11,586 nt of DNA, taken from NCBI GenBank assembly GCA_043798435.1, contig JAZDOR010000022.1:1-11586 (forward strand), given 5' to 3'. Below the pieces are notes generated by a model. The model made no database searches and was not told where the DNA came from. It saw only the letters and a program-made list of their open reading frames with translations. This document shows, piece by piece, positions 1 through 6,500 of this stretch. Source of the stretch: JAGUXG01 sp043798435. Its GTDB lineage: Bacteria; UBA9089; UBA9088; JAGUXG01. Made by a program: the position numbers and the translations under genes. How positions within the stretch are numbered: the stretch's first letter is position 1; each line of letters starts with the position of its first letter.

Positions 1-14
1 GGGTGTGAGGGAGG

Positions 15-305
15 TCAGGAAGAGATTAAACCAAAGGGAAAGAGTCTTTTTATCTCCTTATAGGTCTCTTCAGACCTTCGGGCTATCTTGCCAATCTCTA
101 TCAACATCTTTTTATCATCAACCATATAGATAACCCGCCAATCACCAGTCCTGATTCTATAAATGTTGTCAATCAGTTTTTTACAACCTCTGGGTCGTGG
201 ATGGTCACGAAGGTCTAAGATTGCCTCTTTTGTCCTATGATAATCATCCTCATCCATATTATCCAATGCCTTTTCTGCCCTATGCCTGATAAATAGCTTA
301 TACAC
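15..305 (-). CDS. RelE/ParE-family type II toxin
   Basis: A 96-residue protein of the RelE/ParE superfamily; RelE-type members cleave mRNA in the ribosomal A site, ParE-type members poison gyrase. The family signature is clear: YRIRTGDWRVIY at residues 49-60, followed by a beta strand (LIEIGKIARR) and a C-terminal Tyr at 82. By alignment with E. coli RelE, R50/R52, R57, R76 and Y82 take the places of its K52/K54, R61, R81 and Y87, so an mRNA-cleaving RelE-like activity is more likely than ParE; that is inference. It starts with GTG at 303-305, preceded by an AAGGAG Shine-Dalgarno sequence at 313-318 with a 7-nt spacer. The start overlaps the end of the antitoxin gene by 8 nt, so translational coupling is likely. 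The length is normal and nothing is truncated. Confidence 0.88.
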   Translation of the reverse strand: MYKLFIRHRAEKALDNMDEDDYHRTKEAILDLRDHPRPRGCKKLIDNIYRIRTGDWRVIYMVDDKKMLIEIGKIARRSEETYKEIKRLFPFGLISS

Positions 306-558
306 CCCTCTTCTCCTTACAGACTAAATACTCAGTAAATGCTCGCACTGGTTCTTTTTGAGCCTCTAACATATCACGGATGTCCTCTAAGTCCTCAAGT
401 CGCTCCAAGAGTCTGTTGTACCCACTTATACCTATAAGCATCGCTACTGCCCTGCTATTTCTGGCTATACAGTAAACCTTATTTTCCTTCTCCACATCAG
501 AGACCACAGCACTTAGATTCTTCTTTGCCTCACTAATAGGAATCACATCTATTGCCAT
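298..558 (-). CDS. Phd/YefM-family antitoxin
   Basis: An 86-residue antitoxin that should neutralise the downstream toxin and autorepress the operon. The N-terminal half has the Phd/YefM DNA-binding fold pattern (IPISEAKKNLSAVVSDVEKE, then ARNSRAVAMLIGISGYNRLL). The C-terminal half, rich in Glu, Asp and Leu, is the usual toxin-wrapping segment. I chose ATG at 556-558, not the upstream in-frame ATG at 571-573, because a GGAGGT Shine-Dalgarno sequence (566-571) lies 7 nt before it and overlaps the upstream ATG. Antitoxin first, toxin second with an 8-nt overlap is the usual order. The operon has its own promoter at 594-622. Confidence 0.87.
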   Translation of the reverse strand: MAIDVIPISEAKKNLSAVVSDVEKENKVYCIARNSRAVAMLIGISGYNRLLERLEDLEDIRDMLEAQKEPVRAFTEYLVCKEKRGV

Positions 559-565
559 TATTGCC

Positions 566-571
566 ACCTCC
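566..571 (-). promoter_or_regulatory. Shine-Dalgarno site deciding the antitoxin start
   Basis: GGAGGT on the minus strand, 7 nt before the ATG at 556-558. It overlaps the first possible ATG (571-573), which therefore cannot be the main start. Confidence 0.75.
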
Positions 572-593
572 ATTTGGTCAATATTTTAGTCTA

Positions 594-622
594 AAAATAC
601 ACCAGTTTTAAGAAAAAGTCAA
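594..622 (-). promoter_or_regulatory. Sigma-70-type promoter of the toxin-antitoxin operon
   Basis: TTGACT (617-622) as -35 matches 5 of 6 consensus bases; a 17-nt spacer separates it from TATTTT (594-599) as -10, which matches 4 of 6. Transcription would start about 30 nt before the antitoxin ATG. The 10-bp inverted repeat at 624-648 begins one base upstream of the -35. Confidence 0.55.
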
Positions 623-623
623 G

Positions 624-648
624 ATAATTCTTGCTTCACAAGAATTAT
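624..648. promoter_or_regulatory. 10-bp inverted repeat next to the TA promoter, possible operator
   Basis: ATAATTCTTG (624-633), a 5-nt spacer, and its exact complement CAAGAATTAT (639-648). It touches the upstream edge of the TA -35 box, where an autoregulatory antitoxin dimer could bind. It could also be a hairpin ending plus-strand transcription, but it has no long U tract. The symmetry is seen; the operator role is inference. Confidence 0.35.
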
Positions 649-880
649 TCGGATATGATTATTGGAAGGCTATGGAAAGAGGGGAGGATAAATAAGAATA
701 ATGTAACAAATATCACTCAAATTCCAGTGCCAATTCAGTGCCAAAATAGTGCCAACTTTATGCCAAAAAGGGTCAAAATAGGCAAGATAGACAAAACAGG
801 CAAGAGGCTTATAACTTTAATAAAATCAATGGGTCAGGAGGATTTCCTTGATTTATCGGGCAACCCCAAAACCCACTAAA
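649..880. other. Gene-free stretch with four helically phased TGCCA repeats
   Basis: No gene is recognisable here. A plus-strand frame is open from 628 to the stop at 877-879 (possible TTG start at 631, ATG at 655) but has no Shine-Dalgarno signal and no recognisable domain. It could be the degraded 3' end of a recombinase or another element gene pointing at the tRNA fragment. Within it, TGCCA recurs at 728, 739, 750 and 761, an exact 11-bp period inside units resembling AGTGCCAAAAT. Such phasing places all copies on one face of the helix and suggests a protein-binding array or its remnant. Confidence 0.3.
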
Positions 881-882
881 AT

Positions 883-923
883 GGCATTACGAATGCTTTG
901 CTCTACCATTGAGCTACACGGGC
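883..923 (-). tRNA. 5' half of a tRNA-Thr(CGU); 3' half missing
   Basis: Reading from 923 downward: acceptor strand GCCCGTG, TA, D-arm GCTC-AATGGTA-GAGC, A, anticodon-stem strand AAGCA, loop TTCGTAA (anticodon CGT, threonine), then TGC pairing with the inner three stem positions. After about 41 nt the sequence no longer fits a tRNA. The outer anticodon-stem pairs are lost, no T-arm (GGTTCRANYCC) follows, and no complementary CACGGGC acceptor strand is present. This is therefore a tRNA fragment, not a working gene. A break in the anticodon stem or loop is typical of site-specific integration or excision by tyrosine recombinases, so it may be an att scar. A TATAAA lies about 10 nt upstream (934-939). 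Confidence 0.6.
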
Positions 924-1017
924 AACTCATTGATTTATAATGATTGTTTTTTGTTTTTTAGATTTTAATCTTTGAGTCTTTTAATGTGCTACAGTCAACT
1001 CTTCCTCATCTTTTTCG

Positions 1018-2163
1018 TTAAGGCAAAAGTGACTCATAGAGAGCTTCTATGTCCCTTATCAGCCTCTCTGCCCCGTATTTCTTTGAATTTTCCTTGCCTG
1101 CTTCTCCCATTTTTTTTGCCAGATTCTGGTCTTTCAGAACCTTTTCCATTGCCTCGGCTAACATTTCAGGGTTCTTTGCCTGGACAAGATAGCCTGTCTC
1201 TCCATCCTTTATAAGTTCAGAAACACCACCAACATTCGTTGAGACAACAGGAAGACAGGATGCCTGAGCCTCAATAATAGCTGTGGGAAGCCCTTCATTC
1301 TGGGATGAGAGAACAAGTAAAGATAGGTCGGCATAGATAACATCAAGGTCTTCTCTAAAACCAAGGAAGAAGACCTTCTCTTTTATTCCAAGCTCCCTTG
1401 TCAGTTCCTCTAATTCACTCCGCAGTGGCCCATCCCCAACGACAATAAATCTAACCCCTGCAATCTTCTTCAGAAGCAATCTGGCCGAGAGAAAGAATGT
1501 TTTGTGGTCTTTTATCTGAGCAAGTCGTGCAACAATTCCAATGAGAGGCGTATCAAGGGATAGACCAAGCTCCTTTCTTAAAATTCCCTTCTTTTCCTCC
1601 AAATCATAGAACTTATCAAGATTAAGCCCCAAAGGGATGACAGAGAACCTTTCGGGTCTTCCTATGCCAAATTCCAATATCTCCCTTTTTTGAGATTCAG
1701 TAAGCACAATTATCCTGTCTGTTATTCGAGCAAGTAATTTTTCTATCAATATAAAGAGCTTTGTCTTTGCTGGGCTAAAATATGAGTGAAGGACATGTCC
1801 GTGAAAGGTATGAATGATAACACCAGCACCAGCAAGCCAGGCAGCCAACCTGCCGATAGTTCCTGCTTTAGCTGTATGGGTATGAAGTATATCTGGCTTT
1901 ATCTTTTTAATTATCCAGAAGAGCTTGAGAAATGTGACTATATCCTTTATCGGATGGAGCTCCCTTCCAAGCTCTGATATGAAGATGAGGTTTATCCCCT
2001 TTTTTTCTGCCTCATCTCTCATGCTTCCCTCTTTTTCTCCCTCTGCTCCACAAATCAGGGTTGTGCTGAATCTTTTTTTATCCAAGCCGCTTGAGAGAAT
2101 GATGGCATAAATCGATGGACCACCGATATTGAGGCGGGCGATTACATGAACAACCTTTTTCAT
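1018..2163 (-). CDS. GT4-family glycosyltransferase (GT-B fold)
   Basis: A 381-residue glycosyltransferase that moves a sugar from a nucleotide-sugar donor to a lipid-linked or polysaccharide acceptor at the cytoplasmic face of the membrane. The N-terminal acceptor domain opens with HVIARLNIGGPS (6-17, the glycine-rich loop) and has DILHTHTAKAG (91-101) and HTFHGH (118-123). The C-terminal donor domain has VARLAQIKDHKTF (211-223), VVGDGPLR (241-248) and the retaining EX7E motif from E290 to E298 (NEGLPTAIIE). The length is normal for GT4. It starts 31 nt after the sigma-factor stop, so the two genes probably share a transcript. No Shine-Dalgarno sequence is visible before the ATG at 2161-2163. 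Donor and acceptor cannot be told; capsule, LPS or exopolysaccharide synthesis is likely. Confidence 0.88.
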   Translation of the reverse strand: MKKVVHVIARLNIGGPSIYAIILSSGLDKKRFSTTLICGAEGEKEGSMRDEAEKKGINLIFISELGRELHPIKDIVTFLKLFWIIKKIKPDILHTHTAKAGTIGRLAAWLAGAGVIIHTFHGHVLHSYFSPAKTKLFILIEKLLARITDRIIVLTESQKREILEFGIGRPERFSVIPLGLNLDKFYDLEEKKGILRKELGLSLDTPLIGIVARLAQIKDHKTFFLSARLLLKKIAGVRFIVVGDGPLRSELEELTRELGIKEKVFFLGFREDLDVIYADLSLLVLSSQNEGLPTAIIEAQASCLPVVSTNVGGVSELIKDGETGYLVQAKNPEMLAEAMEKVLKDQNLAKKMGEAGKENSKKYGAERLIRDIEALYESLLP

Positions 2164-2194
2164 ATTATTTAATAAATTTGCAAAAGTTCAGTAA

Positions 2195-3013
2195 TCAGAC
2201 ATTTTTTGTAGCTTTTGGGAAAAAATCTTGCAGGTATTTTTTTATGCTTGCCTTAAGTCTCATAATCGCTTTTACATGGAGTTGACATATTCTTGACTCG
2301 GTAAATCCTAAGACCTCGCCTATCTCTTTTAAGACTAAATCCTCATAGTAATAGAGGGCTATCACTTCCCTCTCTCTTTCTGGAAGCCTTTTTATGGCTT
2401 CTGCCAATTTCTTTTGTATCTCTTTTTTTTCTGTTATTATCTCTGGAGATTGTTCTTCTGGTCCCTCAATTGTATCAACGCCCACAACCTCATTCTCGTT
2501 CTCTCCTATATACCATACTTCATCTAAAGAGACATGAGTGGCTCCAGAAAATTCAAGCAACATCTCGTCAAACTCTTTTTTGGTAATACCAAGCTCTGCA
2601 CAAACCTCTTCATCTGTAGCTGGTCTATTGTATCTCGTCTCAAGGTTGGCGTATGCCTCCTCAAGCCTCTTCATCTTTCTTCTCATAGACCTTGGAAGCC
2701 AGTCAATAAGCCTTAATTCATCAATGATCGCACCCTTTATTCTGGGAATGGCGTAATGCTTAAATTGAGCTCCTTCCTCTTTGCTCTTTTTGTAATCAAA
2801 CTTCTCAATAGCGTCTATTAGCCCAATGATTCCATAGCCCACAAGGTCATCATATTCTACTGCAGGTGGAGCAGAAATAGCCATCTTTCCAGCTACATAT
2901 TTCACTATTGGCCCATATCGTATAATCAGTCTTTCCCGAATCTTAGGGTCATTCGTCTCTTTATATTCTTTCCACTCTTCCTCTTCTATTATTTCCTTGC
3001 TTATTATATCCAT
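2195..3013 (-). CDS. fliA: Sigma-28-type RNA polymerase sigma factor (FliA/WhiG family)
   Basis: A 272-residue alternative sigma factor that directs RNA polymerase to sigma-28-type promoters. Region 2 spans about residues 24-105, with the core-binding DLVGYGIIGLIDAIEKFD (56-73) and the -10-recognising FKHYAIPRIKGAIIDELR (84-101), followed by DWLPRSMRRK (104-113), which is characteristic of FliA/WhiG. Region 3 is about 115-165 (RPATDEEVCAELGI). Region 4 is about 200-260, with helix-turn-helix KEIGEVLGFTESRICQLHVKA. The ATG at 3011-3013 has a modest AGGA about 8 nt upstream. No flagellar or chemotaxis gene lies in the window, so the symbol rests on family only; a role in motility, envelope change or development cannot be decided. 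A MITE sits between this gene and its likely promoter. Confidence 0.9.
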   Translation of the reverse strand: MDIISKEIIEEEEWKEYKETNDPKIRERLIIRYGPIVKYVAGKMAISAPPAVEYDDLVGYGIIGLIDAIEKFDYKKSKEEGAQFKHYAIPRIKGAIIDELRLIDWLPRSMRRKMKRLEEAYANLETRYNRPATDEEVCAELGITKKEFDEMLLEFSGATHVSLDEVWYIGENENEVVGVDTIEGPEEQSPEIITEKKEIQKKLAEAIKRLPEREREVIALYYYEDLVLKEIGEVLGFTESRICQLHVKAIMRLKASIKKYLQDFFPKATKNV

Positions 3014-3035
3014 TCTTTATGTCCTATAGAAGGAA

Positions 3036-3228
3036 GACTGAAGGTAACTACTCATAAAATTGGGGAAAAGCCACAGAAAATAAAATAAATCTTGCCACAG
3101 AGAACACCGAGGTCACAGAGTTAATAAAATCTTTTAATAACCTTTTTATTTCTATCTCTTCTCTGTGCTCTCTGTGGCCTCTGTGGCTAAATATTTCTCC
3201 CCAAAATTGTGAGTAATTACAACTGAAG
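3036..3228. mobile_element. IS66-type MITE 1 with 8-bp target duplication, in the fliA leader
   Basis: The element runs from 3044 to 3220 (177 bp). Its 22-bp terminal inverted repeats, 3044-3065 and 3199-3220, match at 18 of 22 positions; one starts GTAACTACTCA, the other GTAATTACTCA. It is flanked by GACTGAAG (3036-3043) and AACTGAAG (3221-3228), an 8-bp target duplication with one mismatch. Inside is a second palindrome: CACAGAG-rich arms at about 3094-3120 and 3161-3187 around a 40-nt AT-rich loop. There is no transposase gene. GTAA ends and 8-bp duplications are the known signature of IS66-family insertions, so this looks like a MITE moved in trans. The small frame across it on the minus strand (3048-3278) is a translation of the repeat, not a gene. 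Confidence 0.75.
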
Positions 3229-3299
3229 TTCAATCCCCCCTTTCTTTTCAGTCTTAAAAGACCAATATCTACTCTCAATATTTTCTAACAAATAACAAA

Positions 3300-3328
3300 A
3301 TTATAGCTTTACTCTTTTTCTCTGTCAA
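3300..3328 (-). promoter_or_regulatory. Perfect-consensus sigma-70 promoter of the fliA-glycosyltransferase operon
   Basis: TTGACA (3323-3328), a 17-nt spacer, and TATAAT (3300-3305) on the minus strand, an exact match to the housekeeping consensus. Transcription would start near 3293 and run through MITE 1 to the sigma-factor ATG, giving a leader of about 280 nt; without the element and one duplication it would be about 95 nt. Confidence 0.75.
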
Positions 3329-3376
3329 GGAGTTTGTTTTAGATACATTTTTGCGAAGATTTATAGAATTAACTAT

Positions 3377-3542
3377 AAACCTGCGTAACCGTTCAGGTGG
3401 TGTAAGAAAAGGGGATATGGAGATTAAGGAGATAAGGGGATAAAATCTTGAATTAAAAATGAATAATCTCCATATCTTTTCTTATCTTCTTATCCCCATT
3501 CTTACACTCTTTGATGAATAGGCTGAACGATTACAAACCTGC
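3377..3542. mobile_element. IS66-type MITE 2 with exact 8-bp target duplication
   Basis: The element runs from 3385 to 3534 (150 bp). The left end reads GTAACCGTTCAG and the right end, read inward, GTAATCGTTCAG (11 of 12 identical). It is flanked by exact direct repeats AAACCTGC at 3377-3384 and 3535-3542; the identity happens to extend to GT, making 10 bp. Nested inverted repeats continue inward: GTGTAAG (3400-3406) with CTTACAC (3501-3507), and a 13-bp pair GATATGGAGATTA (3414-3426) with its complement (3464-3476). The centre is purine-rich on the plus strand with GGAGATAAGGGGATA-like repetition. There is no coding capacity. It shares the GTAA end and duplication length with MITE 1 but not the internal sequence. 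It lies 17 nt downstream of the helicase stop codon. Confidence 0.75.
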
Positions 3543-3551
3543 GTCCATCCC

Positions 3552-6500
3552 TTACCGCACTTCTGAATTTGAGCATATTGAGCGATAGGCACAGTATAGA
3601 CAACCGTTATAGTCTGGCTTGGCAGAGAAATCCCTCTTTCTTATTCCTAAAGCCACCGTTGCTATCTTCTCTTCTGTCTTTTCAAGGAAAGGAATGTCTG
3701 GCAAAAATGAGCCAACCAATCCTGATTCAAGAAAGTGCAGTTCTACCCTTGGAATCTTTGCGGTGAGCTTATACCAACAAAGGGCATAAATGGCTAATTG
3801 GAGGTTATCCCGACACCTTTTATCTGCCTTCTCGCTTTCTGTTAATTCTGAGGACTTGAAGTCTATGATGGTAACATCATTGGCACAAATATCCACCCTG
3901 TCAAACCTGCCAGTGAGTTTAATATCAGGCGTTATCATTAACCTAAATTCGTGTTCAATGTATGTTGGAATCTTTCCCAGGAGCTCTTGCTCTTGCCAAA
4001 ACCTGCAAATAGCCTTCTTTCCAGAGGCCATCCTCATCTCCTCGTGCTCACGGGATATAAACCCCTCTGAAGACCAGGAGCCCTCAAAGACCTTGATTAC
4101 CTCATCAATGGTAACAGGTCTGGCCTCCTTCTTTCTCATAAAATAAAATGAGACAGCAGAATGTAAGGCTGACCCATAGATAACGGTATGATGCTTCTGG
4201 ATTAAGCCCTTTAAGATATGGACATACCTGTACTTTAATGGGCAGGTGAGATAGTCATCTATCTGGTAGTAGCTCAAGGTAATTATCCCTTCTTTCTCTT
4301 CAGGCACTTCTTGTTCTGCCCTTTCAGAAAAGTAGGCAAGATTAGCAAGTAAAGAGGTCTTTTTTGCCTTCTCTTCCTTGGGAATATCCAGAGCCTCAAA
4401 GACAAACCTTGATGTTTTTCTTAAGGCTTTTCCTCCGTAATCCCGAGCCGCCATGAGATAGAGTTCATCCTTTGCCCTTGTCAATCCAACATAGAATAGC
4501 CTTCTCTCTTCCTGAAGATGGAAGTCTCCAGAGGGAAGCGTGTCTTTTATCAAAGCAGATGAAATCGGCAAAGGCTCTGGCCTGTTATCCGAAGGAAACC
4601 TCCTCTCAACCAACCCAACAAGGAAGACTACCTTAAACTCCAATCCCTTTGCCTTATGAATGGTGAGTATATGAACAAGGTCTTCACTGGGGTCTATCCC
4701 TGCTCCTGCCGGGTCATCGCCTGCCTCTATGAGCAAATCAAGGTGTTTGACAAACTCAGGAATGCGGTTATATCTAAGAAGGGCTTCACTCCCCTTGATT
4801 ATCTCAAAGAACTTGGTGATGTTCTCAATCCTCTTTTCGTTTAAGGCAGACTGCTGCGAGAGAAGCTGAGAGATATAGCCTGAATCTGTAACGAACCGAT
4901 ACAGAACCTCTCCACCTGGTTTTGAGCCTGAAAGCTCTATGTAACTCCGTATCTCCTGAGCTATCCTCTCAGCTATCTTCTTTGTCTCAGGAGATAATTG
5001 TTCAGAGAGGGTAAGTTTGCCACGGAGACACGGAGACACAGAGGGAAATTCATTGCAAATTGCAAAATTATCATTTAGCATTTCAAATTTGAAATTTGCA
5101 TTTTGCTCTTTGTTAACATTTGCTTTTGAATTCTCTGTGCCTTTGTGGTGAACAATTACATCGTGGTTGGTGCTCTGGTGCTCTGGTGACTGGTGCTCTA
5201 ATTTCTCTGTGCCTCTGTGGTGAACAGTTATTTCCTCAGAGACCTCTTCCTTGAGGGTGCTTGCTTTTTTCTCTAAATTCTTTGTGTCGCCTGTTACCTC
5301 CAAAGAGACCTCTTTTTCTAAGTGGAGGGTGCTTGCTTTTTTCTCTAAATTCTTTGTGTCGCTTGTTACCTCCTCAGAAACCTCTTCTTCTAAGTGGTTG
5401 AATATCCACCAGAGACTGCGATTTTTATGGGATGACCTGGCCATACATCTGGCTAAATCATAGCTATCCATTTGATAGACAGAGGAACTGGCAAGATAAT
5501 AAAGGCTCAGGGTGTCATCAGGGTCATTCAAAACCCGCAAGAACGAGACCAACAGCTTTACATCTTCCTGGGAATATAGCCCGGATGAGCCACTAAAATA
5601 TGAGGGAATGCCAAGCATATTCAGGCTTCTGATGAACGGGTCAGCCGCAGAATTGCTTCTTGTTAAGATAGCAAAATCCTTAAGGCAGCCGCCTTCTTTT
5701 ATCTTTTGTTGAATAAGATTTGCCACCTCATCAGCCTCAGAAGAGACGCTGTTATGCACAGTAAAAATAGGCGGTTTTCCCACACTTTCCGAAGAAGAGA
5801 TGAGCCTTTTGTTCACCTCGCCGTATACCTCAAGCCTATCCGGGTTGTTGTATTGGATAAGCCTGTAGGCAGAGTCTAAGATTACTTGAGTTGAGCGAAA
5901 GTTCTTGGTCAAGACAACCTTTTTATGACCAGGAAAAGAGTCTTGAAAATTCAGGATATTGCTTATTGAGGCGCCCCTGAACTTAAAGATAGACTGGTCA
6001 TCGTCTGCAACAACAGTAAGGTTTTGCCTGTTAGCCACCAATAGCTTAATAAGTTGAAACTGGCTGAAGTTCGTATCCTGAAACTCATCAATAAGGATAT
6101 ATTTGAACCTTTCCTGATAGGCTTTCAGTATGTCTGGATGCTCTCTGAAGAGCTTTAGGACTAAAATAATCTGGTCTCCGTAGTCAATGAACCCAGATTC
6201 CTTCATCATCCCATCATAAGCCTTATAGGAAAGAGCAAGCTCTTTCTGTTTTTCCTTGTATTCCCTCTCCTCATTACAGTCCTCTGGCAATGTTTGAACA
6301 AAAGCGATATACTCATCAGGGGCTATCTCCTCATCCTTGCACCTGGAAATGAATGTGGATAGAGCCTGGAGGTATCTGACTGGATTTCCAAGGGGTCTGT
6401 ATCTTTCTAAGGGCAATTTGAAAAGGTTCTCTCGTAAGAAGATGACCTGCTCAGGCTTTGACAGCACTCGAAAATCTGGAATAAGCCCAAGCTCTAAGGC

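Noticed and set aside
631..879. Plus-strand 82-residue open frame, possible integrase remnant
   Set aside because: It has a weak start, no Shine-Dalgarno and no recognisable domain; it is described only as a gene-free stretch with repeats.
851..923. Complete tRNA-Thr gene
   Set aside because: After the inner anticodon stem the sequence lacks a T-arm and the acceptor complement CACGGGC, so only a 5' half is present.
951..975. AGATTTTAATCT dyad as terminator of the fliA operon
   Set aside because: The stem is five AT-rich pairs and, on the transcribed strand, is followed by A-rich sequence, not U.
3048..3278. Minus-strand 76-residue open frame upstream of fliA
   Set aside because: It is a translation across MITE 1 (HRGHREHRE and NSVTSVFSVAR peptides are repeat DNA); there is no Shine-Dalgarno site or family.
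5018..5400. CRISPR-like array or intein within the helicase
   Set aside because: The repeats are contiguous in-frame tandem units with no spacers, and no intein splice motifs are present.
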